A DNA stretch of 64,000 bases from Streptosporangiaceae bacterium (lineage in GTDB: Bacteria > Actinomycetota > Actinomycetes > Streptosporangiales > Streptosporangiaceae): contig JAICYD010000021.1 of the NCBI GenBank assembly GCA_025934375.1, forward strand, positions 1-64,000. The letters are read 5' to 3'. Each line of letters opens with the position of its first letter. Positions within the stretch are counted from its first letter, which is position 1. Below, in pieces: positions 1 to 8,645 of this stretch. The notes beneath the pieces were generated by a model that was given only the letters and a program-made list of their open reading frames with translations, was not told the DNA's origin and made no database searches. The translations under genes and the position numbers were made by a program.

Positions 1-318
1 CCCGGCACGGGACGCCCCGCACAGCCCCAGAACCGGAGAAGATCACTCCATATAGCGTGGGCAGCACGCGCTTAACCTGTGGGCAGCCCGTCAGCCAAGC
101 CGTCTTTGCGCAGGCCAGCCCTAAACGTGAAGACCTCACCTCGAACACACCCCGCTCTGCTAGGAGCGGCGACGGCACCGTTGTTAGACTCATCGGGAGC
201 GCTGCGGGGCGCCGCCTGCCCGTGGACAGGGCCAAGCCCACCCGCGATGAAATCCAGTGGTTCAGTCTTCTTTCGGCCTGATGGCGACGGGCGCAGGCGC
301 CAGCGGAAGGAGACCGCC
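1..318. other. No gene recognised at left edge
   Basis: I see no convincing gene, RNA or repeat before the GTG at 319. The reading frame of the following gene is open upstream to position 79, but that stretch has no family-like sequence and no ribosome binding site of its own. Confidence 0.4.
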
Positions 319-1632
319 GTGCCCGTCATTCGACCTTTGCCGGACCACCCGAACCTCGCCAATCTCAGGAAACAGGCCAAATCGCTGCTGGCGGGGTGGC
401 GGGCCGGGGATGGGCAGGCGCTGACCCGGGTGCGGGATCTTCATCCCCGCGGGGAACGCCTTACCGCCATGGGGCGGCATTCCCTGGCCGATGCCCAGCT
501 GGTAGTGGCCCGCGGATACGGGTTCGCCTCGTGGGCGCGCCTGGTGCAGTACCTGCGACTGGCGCCCAGCGCTCAGGCGTTGCACACCATGGACCGGCTC
601 TTCCAGGCCACGCTCGCCCCGGCCGGGGAGCCGGGCACCGTCGGGCAGGTACTGGACCGGCGCGTCGAGGTGGTCTGGCAGGCGCACCTCGACGGCCGCC
701 CGGCGGCCGGGGAACTGCTGCGAGCCGCCGGGGCCGGGCGCCGATCCGACGAGGCGGGCGAGCATGACCTGACGATCGACGACGTGCGCGCCGCGATCGC
801 CCGCGAGCACGGGTTCGCTGACTGGGCCGCCGTCGCCACCCACCGCGACCTTCCGGTGGACGCCAGTTTCGAGGCCACGGCCGGCGCGGTCGTTTCCGGC
901 GACCTTGACACCCTGCGCGCGCTGCTGGAGTCACGTCCGGCACTGGCGCGAGCCCGCTCGCCGTTCGGACATCACTCCACCTTGGTCCACTACGTGGCCG
1001 CGAACGGGGTGGAGGCCAGCCGGCAATGGCAGTCGCCGCGCAACGCGGTGCAGGTCCTGCGGATCCTGCTGCGGCAGGGCGCCGATCCGGACGCGGTGGC
1101 CGATGCGTACGGTGGCGGGCTTACGCCCTTGTGCGCGCTGGCATCGTCGGCGCACCCGGCCCGGGCCGGGGTCCAGGGCGGCCTGGTCGAAGAGCTCTGC
1201 CGGGGCGGCGCGAACCCCAACGGCCTGGACGAGGACGGGCTGCCACTGTGGACGGCCATCACCTACGGGTACCCCGCCGCCGTGGACGCCCTGGCTCGCT
1301 GTGGCGCCCGGGCGGACAACCTCGTGCTCGCCGCCGCGTTGGGTGATGTGCAACGGGTCCGGAGCTATCTCCGGGGTAATGAGCCGGTCAGCGGCGGCCG
1401 ACCTGACCGCGCCGCGCGTATCGGGGCGCGCGGGCTCACGCTGGGCCCGGACCACCTGATCGAGTACGCGCTCATCTACAGTGCGGGGCTGGGCCGCCGC
1501 GCGGTCGCCGAGGTGCTGCTCGCCGAGGACCCCGATCTCAGCGTGACCGAGCCGGCGTGGCGCGCCACCGCCGCCGGGATGGCCCGCTACCACCACCGGC
1601 ACGACATCCTGGCCCTGCTTGAGGCCTCATAA
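319..1632 (+). CDS. Ankyrin repeat domain-containing protein
   Basis: Predicted 437-residue cytoplasmic protein, probably a protein-protein interaction module; its partner is unknown. The GTG at 319 follows GGAAGGAG at about 305-312 and gives the N-terminus MPVIRPLPDHPNLANLRKQAKSLL, usual for this actinobacterial ankyrin family. Two similar helical motifs occur (SLADAQLVVARGYGFASWA near residue 55 and LTIDDVRAAIAREHGFADWA near 150). The C-terminal half carries degenerate ankyrin units such as LLRQGADPDAVADAYGGGLTPL and LCRGGANPNGLDEDGLPLWTAI. The frame is open further upstream, but without family-like sequence. It appears to stand alone. Confidence 0.8.
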   Translation: MPVIRPLPDHPNLANLRKQAKSLLAGWRAGDGQALTRVRDLHPRGERLTAMGRHSLADAQLVVARGYGFASWARLVQYLRLAPSAQALHTMDRLFQATLAPAGEPGTVGQVLDRRVEVVWQAHLDGRPAAGELLRAAGAGRRSDEAGEHDLTIDDVRAAIAREHGFADWAAVATHRDLPVDASFEATAGAVVSGDLDTLRALLESRPALARARSPFGHHSTLVHYVAANGVEASRQWQSPRNAVQVLRILLRQGADPDAVADAYGGGLTPLCALASSAHPARAGVQGGLVEELCRGGANPNGLDEDGLPLWTAITYGYPAAVDALARCGARADNLVLAAALGDVQRVRSYLRGNEPVSGGRPDRAARIGARGLTLGPDHLIEYALIYSAGLGRRAVAEVLLAEDPDLSVTEPAWRATAAGMARYHHRHDILALLEAS

Positions 1633-1726
1633 CGATCCTGGCCTGCTCGGACCCCCATGACGCCGCCTGCTCCCGGATGGGAGGCTACGGTTGCGGCGGT
1701 GAGCCGCGAGAGCCTTGGAGGTGGCC

Positions 1727-2377
1727 ATGAGCGAGCAGGGGTGGCGGCGGTTCCTCGCCGCCGAGGGGGTCGCCGACTGGGTGGTGCTGCACGGCGGCGC
1801 GATGGCGGTCTTCCGCGTGCCGTCGCTGGCGGAGGCGGCCCGGCTGGCGGAGGCGGTCGCGCGGATCCCGGGGCTGGACGGCGTGCTGATGACGCTCGCC
1901 GATGGCCAGCTCACCGTGCGGCTGACGCGCGGCGTCTTCCGGCTAGAGGAGCGGCATGTGGAGCTGGCCCGGGCGGTCTCGGCGGTGGCCCGGGAACACG
2001 GGGCTACCGCCGACCGCACCCGAGCGCACGAGGTGCAACTCGCCATCGCGGCCCAGCCCGACGCGATCGACGTCGGCTTCTGGCGGGCCGTCCTCGGGTA
2101 CGCCGAGCTGGCCGACGACAACGCCGTTGATCCCCTCGGCCACGGATCGACGGTCTGGCTGCAGGGCCTCGACCCGGCCAAGTCCCTGCGCCACGCGATG
2201 CACGTCGACGTGTCCGTCGCCCGCGAGCAGGCCGAGCGGCGGCTGGCGGCGGCCCTGGCCGCCGGCGGCCGCGTCGTCGACGACTCCAGCGCCCCCGGCG
2301 CCTGGATCCTCGCCGACCGCGCCGGCAACCGGGTCTGCATCGCCGCCTGGCCGGATGGCGCCTCCCGCCGAGCCTAG
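1727..2377 (+). CDS. VOC family protein with a degenerate pterin dehydratase-like N-terminus
   Basis: A 216-residue protein. Residues about 20-90 (MAVFRVPSLAEAARLAEAVA and what follows) resemble the pterin-4a-carbinolamine dehydratase fold, but the catalytic His-His-Pro signature is absent. Residues about 105-215 look like a glyoxalase/VOC half with FWRAVLGYAELADDNAVDP, DVSVAREQAERRLAAALAAG and an ILADRAGNRVCIAAWP end. The family is common in actinomycetes; the substrate is unknown. The ATG at 1727 follows GGAGGT at 1717-1722; a GTG at 1721 is an alternative start. Confidence 0.75.
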   Translation: MSEQGWRRFLAAEGVADWVVLHGGAMAVFRVPSLAEAARLAEAVARIPGLDGVLMTLADGQLTVRLTRGVFRLEERHVELARAVSAVAREHGATADRTRAHEVQLAIAAQPDAIDVGFWRAVLGYAELADDNAVDPLGHGSTVWLQGLDPAKSLRHAMHVDVSVAREQAERRLAAALAAGGRVVDDSSAPGAWILADRAGNRVCIAAWPDGASRRA

Positions 2378-2594
2378 GGCGCCCCGCCTACCGAGAGTAA
2401 CGGTCCCTGCGGGGCATACCCGTCTGCTGGCTGCGCGCTCACAGGGAGAACGCTACCGCCGGCGACGGGCTCGCGGGCCGCGGCGCGCGGAGATGGGCGA
2501 AGTCAATATGAGCGGTTTTGAGTTCCCGGCGCGCCGGGAACCCTGCCTGGTACGTTGACCCTGGCTCGACCATACGAGCGCATGGAGGGCGTAG

Positions 2595-3242
2595 GTGGAA
2601 AGCGGGCGGCTGGAGGCGTTCAGCGATGGCGTCTTCGCGGTGGCGATCACCCTCCTCGCGCTTAACCTGGCCGTTCCCGGCCCTGGGCACGGGCCGCTGG
2701 GCGAGCAGCTGGTTCACCACTGGCCGGTCTTCGCGGCCTACGTGGTGAGCTTCCTGACGATCGGGATCATCTGGGTCAACCACCACGCGCTGTTCCGGAA
2801 CTTCGCCCGGATCGACCGGCCCCTGCTCTTCTTCAACCTGCTGCTCCTGTTCTTCATCGTCTCGATCCCCTTCGCCACCGCGACCATCGCGGACTACCTC
2901 TCCCGCAGCGGCCCCGACGCGGCCCTGGCGTCGGCGATCTACCAGGGGGTGTTCCTGGGGATGTCGCTGAGCTTCGGCGCGCTGCTGTGGTGGTCGATCC
3001 GGCGCGAGCACCTCAGGACGCCGCTCACCGGAACTAGCGCCCGCTGGGCCTTCATCAGGTTCGCTGGCGGCAACGTCGTGTACGCCGCCGCCATCGGCGT
3101 CGCCTTCCTCAGCCCGCTGGCCTCGCTCATCGTCAGCGGGCTAGTGGCCGTCTACTACGTCTTCGAGCACACCCCAGCCCAGGCCCAGGGGCCGGCCGGA
3201 AAATCGGAAGCGCCGTCAGGGCCAGAGCCGTATGATCGGTGA
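2595..3242 (+). CDS. TMEM175-family (DUF1211) membrane protein, putative potassium channel
   Basis: A 215-residue integral membrane protein. The hallmark first-helix motif FSDGVFAVAITLL sits at residues about 9-21, and about six hydrophobic segments follow, as in bacterial TMEM175/DUF1211 proteins, which conduct K+. The length matches the single-repeat bacterial form, which assembles as a tetramer in characterised members. The GTG start has GGAGGG about 7 bases upstream. The soluble tail is short, polar and Pro/Gly-rich. No partner gene is evident. Confidence 0.85.
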   Translation: MESGRLEAFSDGVFAVAITLLALNLAVPGPGHGPLGEQLVHHWPVFAAYVVSFLTIGIIWVNHHALFRNFARIDRPLLFFNLLLLFFIVSIPFATATIADYLSRSGPDAALASAIYQGVFLGMSLSFGALLWWSIRREHLRTPLTGTSARWAFIRFAGGNVVYAAAIGVAFLSPLASLIVSGLVAVYYVFEHTPAQAQGPAGKSEAPSGPEPYDR

Positions 3243-3247
3243 CAGTG

Positions 3248-3344
3248 GAGGCCATGAGGGAGCTTCCTTCTATCTGCTGCTAACAGGAACTAGCTCCCCC
3301 GCTTTCCTCCGCGCGATCGTGAGGCCATGAGGCTGCTTCCTTCT
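3248..3344 (+). repeat. Two copies of a 24-bp direct repeat upstream of the permuted tRNA
   Basis: GAGGCCATGAGG-NN-GCTTCCTTCT occurs at 3248-3271 and again at 3321-3344, differing at two central bases plus the flanks. The second copy abuts the 3'-half of the tRNA-like gene, and part of it (GTGAGG at 3320-3325) can pair with CCTCAC at 3447-3452. It may belong to the RNA leader or mark a duplication; the role is unknown. Confidence 0.6.
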
Positions 3345-3354
3345 CCCTTATGGA

Positions 3355-3433
3355 TCTGAGGGCGCGGGTTCGAGTCCCGCCGTCCCGGCGCGAGCCGGGA
3401 CGTAGCTCAGCTGGCAGAGCATCAGACTGGATA
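3355..3433 (+). tRNA. Circularly permuted tRNA-like gene (3' half before 5' half)
   Basis: The 3' half comes first: TCTGA (3355-3359, anticodon stem 3' strand), a GGGC variable loop, T stem GCGGG/CCCGC around TTCGAGT (3364-3380), and acceptor strand CGTCCCG (3381-3387). Eight bases later the 5' half starts: CGGGACG (3396-3402), TA, D stem GCTC/GAGC with loop AGCTGGCA (3405-3420), A26, and TCAGA (3422-3426) then CTGGATA. All stems pair perfectly. U8, A14, G18G19, A21, U33, T54T55C56 and A58 are present. The acceptor strands form a hairpin closed by GCGCGAGC, and the termini lie in the anticodon loop. The body resembles tRNA-Lys, but the anticodon cannot be assigned. No CCA is encoded. A permuted functional tRNA, a tRNA-like regulatory RNA and a relic of tandem tRNAs are all possible. 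Confidence 0.6.
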
Positions 3434-3457
3434 GCCGCCGCGCTCTCCTCACAACGC

Positions 3458-3502
3458 AAAGCGCCCCGCCGCCGTCCGGGCAAGACAGCGGCGGGGCGCT
3501 TT
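3458..3502. terminator. Bidirectional terminator hairpin
   Basis: The arms AAAGCGCCCCGCCGC (3458-3472) and GCGGCGGGGCGCTTT (3488-3502) form a perfect 15-bp stem with A and T ends. It lies between the rightward tRNA-like gene and the leftward dehydratase gene, so it can terminate both. Confidence 0.8.
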
Positions 3503-3534
3503 AGCCAATGAGGGCTAGGTTATAGGGCAGGCGC

Positions 3535-4518
3535 TCAGCCAATCAGCGACGCCAGCGTGTCCATCGCGAGGTTGCCGCCGCTCACGACCGCGACCACGTC
3601 CCCGGAGACCCCGAGGGACTCGAACCGGTGCCGCCAGGCCGCGAACGACGTCGCGCCCGACGGCTCGGCGACCAGGCGCGCGTCGGCCGCCAGCCACCGC
3701 ACGCCGTCGCGGATCTCATCCTCGCTGACCGTGATGATGTCATCGACGTACTGGCGGATCTGCCCCCACGGGACCTGGCCGACTGAGGTGGTCCGCAGCC
3801 CGTCCGCGATCGTCCGGTAGGTCTGCTCAGCGGTCCAGGACACGATCTCCCCGCGCCGCAACGATTCCGTGGCGTCGGCAGCGAGCTCCGGTTCCACGCC
3901 GATCACCCTGGTCGCCGGCGAGAGCGCCTTGATGGCGGTAGCGATCCCGCTGATGAGGCCGCCTCCGGAGACCGGCACGACGACCCCGCTCACCGAGGGG
4001 AGGTCGGCGACGATCTCCAGCCCGATGGTTCCCTGGCCTGCCACGATCGCCGGGTCGTCATAGGGCGGGATCATGACGTAGCCGTGCTCGGCGGCCAGCT
4101 CGAACGCGCGGGTGTCCCGCTCGGCGGGGTCGACGAGCACCACCGTGGCGCCCAGAGCGCGCACCGCGTCGACCTTGACCGCCGGGGCGGCGTCGGGGAT
4201 GACGATGGTCGCCCGCAGGCCAAGCTCGCGCGCCACCCAGGCGACGGCACGGGCGTGGTTGCCGCTGGAGTGCGTCACCACGCCGTGCGCGCGGGCGTCG
4301 TCGAGCCGCTGCAAGATCGCGTTGAACGCGCCGCGCAGCTTGAACGCCCCCGTGGGCTGCAGCGATTCGGGCTTCAGCCACAGGGGATGCTCCGCCCGGC
4401 CAGCCGCCGCTGTGCTAGGCAGCCCGCCGGCATAGGGAATGAGCGGCGTGCGCACCACCCGGCCCGCGATGCGCGTCGCCGCCGCGCGGATGTCGTCGAC
4501 GGAAACCAGCTCAGCCAT
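3535..4518 (-). CDS. Threonine/serine dehydratase (PLP-dependent, IlvA/serine racemase-like)
   Basis: A 327-residue cytoplasmic fold-type II PLP enzyme likely to deaminate threonine or serine to a 2-oxoacid. GAFKLRGAFNAI carries the PLP lysine near residue 58, SSGNHARAVAWVARELG follows near 85, and the glycine loop VPVSGGGLISGIATAIK lies near 185. It lacks the C-terminal ACT domain of biosynthetic IlvA, so feedback regulation by isoleucine is not expected. The ATG has AAGGGA upstream and lies 9 bases after the glutamine synthetase gene, suggesting co-transcription. A serine racemase or hydroxyaspartate dehydratase activity is also possible. Confidence 0.88.
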   Translation of the reverse strand: MAELVSVDDIRAAATRIAGRVVRTPLIPYAGGLPSTAAAGRAEHPLWLKPESLQPTGAFKLRGAFNAILQRLDDARAHGVVTHSSGNHARAVAWVARELGLRATIVIPDAAPAVKVDAVRALGATVVLVDPAERDTRAFELAAEHGYVMIPPYDDPAIVAGQGTIGLEIVADLPSVSGVVVPVSGGGLISGIATAIKALSPATRVIGVEPELAADATESLRRGEIVSWTAEQTYRTIADGLRTTSVGQVPWGQIRQYVDDIITVSEDEIRDGVRWLAADARLVAEPSGATSFAAWRHRFESLGVSGDVVAVVSGGNLAMDTLASLIG

Positions 4519-4527
4519 GTGCGTCCC

Positions 4528-5913
4528 TTAGAAGCGGTAGAAGTGGTGGCGGATCTCGAAGTCCTTGTCCGCGGCGGCGAACGCCTCGGCCTCGGACCGG
4601 CGCACGGCCTGGTAGCAGCGCGCCCGCAGGTCCCCCAGGCCGTCCAGCAGGTACTCATCGGCCGCCAGCGCATCCAGCGCGGCGCTCATGGACGCCGGCA
4701 GCGGCCGGATCCCACCGCGGGCTAGCTCGTCGGCCGGCATCCGGGCCGGGTCGTGCCCGGCCGGGTCGGCGGGCTCCAGGGACCGCTCGACGCCGTCCAG
4801 CCCGCACGCGATGAGCGCGCCGAGCGCCAGGTACGGGTTGGCGCTCGCGTCGGCCGCCTTGAACTCGATGTTGTAGCTGCCCTCGGCGCGCTGGTAGAAC
4901 GGCGAGCAAACCCGCAGTGCCGCCTCCTTATTGTCGAATCCCCAGGCGGTGGTGGCCGAGGCCCACGAGCTGGGCCGCAGCCGGCTGTAGGAGTTGAAGC
5001 TGGGCGCGGTCAGCGCGACCAGGGCGGGCAGGTGCTCGATGACCCCCGCGATGAAGTGCCGTCCGGCCCGCGACAACCCGCCGGGTGCGTCCGGGTCGTA
5101 CAGCAGGTTGCGCTCCCCGCCACCATCACCGGCGGCGGGGGCGTCCCACAAGCTGAAGTGGACGTGGGCGCCGCTGCCGATCTGGTCCGCGAACGGCTTG
5201 GGGGCGAATGAGGCGTACAGCCCGTGGCCGAGGGCGACGCCGCGCACCGTGTCCCGGAACTTCATCTGGTTGTCGGCGGCGCGCAGCGCGTCGGCGTGCC
5301 GGATCGAGATCTCCTGCTGCCCGGCGCCGTACTCGTTGATCGCCTGCTCGACGGCTAGGTCCTGGGCGTTGAGCGCGTCGGTGATCTCCATCATGAGCGC
5401 GGCGGTGAAGTCGTGGCCGATGGCGGAGTAGACCGGCGCGTGAGTGGGCGCGTCGTACGGGGCGAACCCGCCGGGGCTGTCCGGCGCCTCCCGGGCCAGG
5501 TAGAACTCGTTCTCGAAGGCGGCCTGGACGCGGATGCCGAGCCGGGCGGCCCGGTCCACCACGGACTTCAGGTACGAGCGCGGGCAGGCGCCCCAGTCCG
5601 CCCGGTCGTGCCCGAGCTGATCGCACAGCATGCTCGCGGTGGCCGGCGCCCACGGCAGCACGGTGAAGGTGGCCGGGTCGGGGACGAGCCGGATCTCCCC
5701 GACCGGCTCCATGCCGTCGATGTGGATGAGCTGCTCCAGCAAGTTGATCGCCATCTGCGCGCGGGTGAGGCTCACCCCCTCGACCAGCTTGTGCTCCAGC
5801 TGGGAGAGGTGGATCGCCTTGGTGCGGGCGACCCCGCTCATGTCGCAGTACTCGAAGCGGACCAGCTTCACCCGGGCACTGCGCGCCGTGTCCATTGCGT
5901 CCTGCACGTCCAT
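4528..5913 (-). CDS. Glutamine synthetase family protein
   Basis: A 461-residue enzyme of the glutamine synthetase fold. It has a beta-Grasp N-terminus (VKLVRFEYCDMSGVARTKAI) and a catalytic domain with FENEFYLA, INEYGAGQQEISI and the metal/ATP motif GSGAHVHFSLWD. It ends RHHFYRF, without the adenylylation-site region of GlnA type I. It is probably a gamma-glutamyl-amine or polyamine ligase, or another GS-like enzyme, rather than the main GlnA. The ATG follows GAGGA. It sits between the Nudix-box protein and the dehydratase on the same strand, which suggests an amine/amino-acid catabolic unit (inference). Confidence 0.85.
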   Translation of the reverse strand: MDVQDAMDTARSARVKLVRFEYCDMSGVARTKAIHLSQLEHKLVEGVSLTRAQMAINLLEQLIHIDGMEPVGEIRLVPDPATFTVLPWAPATASMLCDQLGHDRADWGACPRSYLKSVVDRAARLGIRVQAAFENEFYLAREAPDSPGGFAPYDAPTHAPVYSAIGHDFTAALMMEITDALNAQDLAVEQAINEYGAGQQEISIRHADALRAADNQMKFRDTVRGVALGHGLYASFAPKPFADQIGSGAHVHFSLWDAPAAGDGGGERNLLYDPDAPGGLSRAGRHFIAGVIEHLPALVALTAPSFNSYSRLRPSSWASATTAWGFDNKEAALRVCSPFYQRAEGSYNIEFKAADASANPYLALGALIACGLDGVERSLEPADPAGHDPARMPADELARGGIRPLPASMSAALDALAADEYLLDGLGDLRARCYQAVRRSEAEAFAAADKDFEIRHHFYRF

Positions 5914-5949
5914 CGATTCGTCCTCGCGCGGTGGGGGCTGTTCAACTGG

Positions 5950-7059
5950 CTAGCTAAGGAGCACGCTTCGGTGCCGGAACGCCAACGCTAGCAGCGCCGC
6001 CCCGGCCGCTTGCATGGGCTGCTTTTCGGTCAGGTCGGCGACTGTCGCCGCGTCCAGGTCCCGGGCCGCGAGCACCGTTCCCTCGGCATTGTGGCGCACC
6101 AGCCCGCCGAACATCTCGTCGTAAACCACCGCATCGAACACCGCCACCGTGAGCAGGTCGGTCGCGAAGGTCAGCGGGTCCACGCCGAGCCCGACGCACC
6201 ACGCCCGGACCTGCCCGCGCTCGCGCGCGGCGGCCATCCGCGCGGCGAACGGCCAGGCGCCGTAGTCGATCGGGACGCGGTCGCTGTCGTGGTCTTCATC
6301 CGCGCCGAGCAGTTCCTCGGCATACTCGCGGACCATGCACTTCCACAGGTCGAAGTCGTTGACGGTGTTCCCGGCCGCCGCCCCCGACGGCTGGAAGATC
6401 CCGGTCGGCACCACCATGTACATGCCGCCCGCGTGACCAACCTTGGCCGGATCGCGCCAGTGCAGCGGGAACCGCGCGGTCCCGGCCGCGCGGTCCAGCC
6501 GCACGGTCAGCGTGGCGACGGCCAGGATCACCGGCCGCGCGCGGGGGTCGCACGGATCCCCGATCGCATTACGAATCGGCAGGTCTCCGGTTCCCGGATC
6601 GCCGGCCAGCTCGCGGGCCGCGAGCTCGTGCGCGGCCGCGGTCCCGGTGTCGATGGAGTCGAAGTACCGCCCGAGGCCGAATTCCAGCGATGGCCGGTCC
6701 CCGGCCAGGTCGGCCCGCGTGAGCCGGTAGACCGGCCGGTTCTCGAATACCGAGGGCGCGTCCAGCTCGCGTACCGCCGCCGAGTAGCTCGCGTACCGGC
6801 CGCCGTCGGCTCGCCGCGGCAGGCCAGCGGCGGGACGCGGGCCGTCGAACGGCTCCGGGCGCAGCGTCAGGGCTATGTTCTCCAGCGGGACCGGCGCATC
6901 CGGCCGCCAGGCCGGGGTTGTCACCAGCGGCGTCCCGGCCAGCCGCGCGTCCGCCGGGTAGCGCCCGGCGGCCCGGGCGGCTAGGCCGTGCCGGTGCTCG
7001 CGCAGGTACGCGCGTTCTTTCATCCATTGCGACTCGCTGGCGATCCGCACGGTAGGCAC
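5950..7059 (-). CDS. Nudix-box-containing protein of unknown function
   Basis: About 369 residues from the GTG at 7059; the frame is open upstream to 7284, but that stretch looks like low-quality shadow sequence overlapping the exporter gene. The centre holds GMYMVVPTGIFQPSG followed by CMVREYAEELLG, which resembles the RE-x-x-EE core of a Nudix box. The upstream GX5E element is not clear, so hydrolase activity is uncertain. The N-terminus (VRIASESQWMKERAYLREHR) is charged. The gene ends 36 bases before the glutamine synthetase start and is probably co-transcribed. The family is not recognised with certainty. Confidence 0.6.
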   Translation of the reverse strand: MPTVRIASESQWMKERAYLREHRHGLAARAAGRYPADARLAGTPLVTTPAWRPDAPVPLENIALTLRPEPFDGPRPAAGLPRRADGGRYASYSAAVRELDAPSVFENRPVYRLTRADLAGDRPSLEFGLGRYFDSIDTGTAAAHELAARELAGDPGTGDLPIRNAIGDPCDPRARPVILAVATLTVRLDRAAGTARFPLHWRDPAKVGHAGGMYMVVPTGIFQPSGAAAGNTVNDFDLWKCMVREYAEELLGADEDHDSDRVPIDYGAWPFAARMAAARERGQVRAWCVGLGVDPLTFATDLLTVAVFDAVVYDEMFGGLVRHNAEGTVLAARDLDAATVADLTEKQPMQAAGAALLALAFRHRSVLLS

Positions 7060-7081
7060 GTCCCGATGCTCCCATACACGC

Positions 7082-7117
7082 GGAAGGGGGCGCCTGGCCG
7101 ACCAGGCGCCCCTTTCC
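7082..7117 (-). terminator. Terminator hairpin after the MFS gene
   Basis: GGAAGGGGGCGCCTGG (7082-7097) and CCAGGCGCCCCTTTCC (7102-7117) form a 16-bp stem with one mismatch and a 4-base loop. It lies between the end of the exporter gene and the next leftward start, so it likely separates the two transcripts. Confidence 0.7.
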
Positions 7118-7124
7118 GTTGCTG

Positions 7125-8612
7125 CTAGTCGATGCTGGCCTCCGCGTCCCGCACGCTGACCCGCATGGCCGGGACCTCGATCGTGGTCTCGTCCATGACC
7201 AGCTCCGGGCTGGCCGCGGCCCTCGGCCGCAGCGTCAGGTAGCTGAGCACCACGCCGGCCGCCATGACGCCGATCGTGACCCACAGCCCGACGTGGTAGC
7301 CGTCCAGGAACGCGTCCAGCGGCTTGGCGCCGCCGCGCAGCGAGGAGGCCTGCGCGGTCCGCAGCACCGCGCCGATCACCGTGACGCCGAGCAGCCCGGC
7401 CACCTCACGCGAGGCGTTGAGCAGCGCTGAGGCGATTCCAGCCTGGTGCGCCGGCGCCGCGTCCATGGCCGAGTTGGTCAGCGGCACGTTCATCAGCCCG
7501 GCGCCCGCGCCGAACAGGATGAACCCCGGCATCAGGCCGGCGTAGGTGGCCCCCGCGCCCTGCCCCACGAACAGGATGAGGCCGACGACCATGATCAGCA
7601 TCCCCAACGCGATGGTGCGGTGCGATCCGAGCAAGCCCACGATCCTCGGGGCGACGGTGGAGAACGCCGCGACGCACAGCGCCATGGGCACGAACGCCAG
7701 CCCCGCCTTGGTGGGCGAGAACCCGAGGACGTTCTGCAGGTACAGCGAGGTGAAGAAGTAGATGCCGAGGATGCCGAATCCCCAGATCATGAACGTGCCG
7801 ATACCGCCGCTGAACGCGCGGGAGCGGAAGATCGACAGGCTGACCATCGGGTGCCGGGTCCGCGACTCGATGACCAGGAAGGCGGCCAGGGCGGTGATCG
7901 CGACCGCGAACGAGCCGAGGATGGTCGCGGAGGTCCAGCCGCGGTCTTGGCCTTCGATGAGGCCGTAGGTGAGGGTGGTCAGCGCGACGGCCGAGGTGAC
8001 CAGGCCGGGGATGTCCAGCGAGCGGGACATCGACTCGGCCCGCGACTCGGCTATCGACCACATTCCGATGGCGAAGGTGATCACGCCGATCGGCACGTTG
8101 ATCAGGAAGATCCAGCCCCAGTGGACGTGCTGGCTGATGACGCCGCCGATGACCGGGCCGACGGCCAGGGCCAGCGCCCCGATCGCCCCCCAGATCCCGA
8201 TGGCCATGGTCCGCTCCCGCGCGTCGTGGAAGGTCGCCATGATGATCGCGAGCGTGGCGGGCAGGAGCAGGGCCGCGCCGAGCCCCTGCACCGAGCGGGC
8301 ACCGATGAGCATGCCGCCGCTGCCGGCCAGGCCGGCCGCCAGCGAGGACAGCGTGAATATCGCGAGCCCGACGTGGAAGACCCGCCGCCGGCCGTAGACG
8401 TCGGCGACCCGGCCGCCGACCAGCAGCAAGCCGGCCAGCACCAGCAGGTAGCTGCTGACCACCCACTCCAGGCCCGCGACGGACAGGTGCAGGTCCTTCT
8501 GGATGGTGGGGAGCGCGACGTTCGTCACGTTGTTGTCGAGATAGGCCATGAAGTTCGCGAGGCTGACCGCCGCCAGCGCCCACCACCTTCTGCTGGCTCC
8601 TGCTGATCGCAT
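7125..8612 (-). CDS. MFS transporter, DHA2 (EmrB/QacA) family drug exporter
   Basis: A 495-residue, 14-helix proton-driven exporter. Motifs are LDNNVTNVALPTIQKDL in helix 1, the motif A loop GGRVADVYGRRRVF, and the motif C-like stretch ALAVGPVIGGVISQ. The ATG at 8612 has AAAGGA about 9 bases upstream. An ATG at 8645 would place the start inside the operator cluster and is less likely. It is divergent from a TetR gene with shared operators, the usual layout for substrate-induced efflux. The substrate is unknown. Confidence 0.92.
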   Translation of the reverse strand: MRSAGASRRWWALAAVSLANFMAYLDNNVTNVALPTIQKDLHLSVAGLEWVVSSYLLVLAGLLLVGGRVADVYGRRRVFHVGLAIFTLSSLAAGLAGSGGMLIGARSVQGLGAALLLPATLAIIMATFHDARERTMAIGIWGAIGALALAVGPVIGGVISQHVHWGWIFLINVPIGVITFAIGMWSIAESRAESMSRSLDIPGLVTSAVALTTLTYGLIEGQDRGWTSATILGSFAVAITALAAFLVIESRTRHPMVSLSIFRSRAFSGGIGTFMIWGFGILGIYFFTSLYLQNVLGFSPTKAGLAFVPMALCVAAFSTVAPRIVGLLGSHRTIALGMLIMVVGLILFVGQGAGATYAGLMPGFILFGAGAGLMNVPLTNSAMDAAPAHQAGIASALLNASREVAGLLGVTVIGAVLRTAQASSLRGGAKPLDAFLDGYHVGLWVTIGVMAAGVVLSYLTLRPRAAASPELVMDETTIEVPAMRVSVRDAEASID

Positions 8613-8645
8613 CTCCAGTTTCCTTTCCCCGGTCCGATCCGGCAT

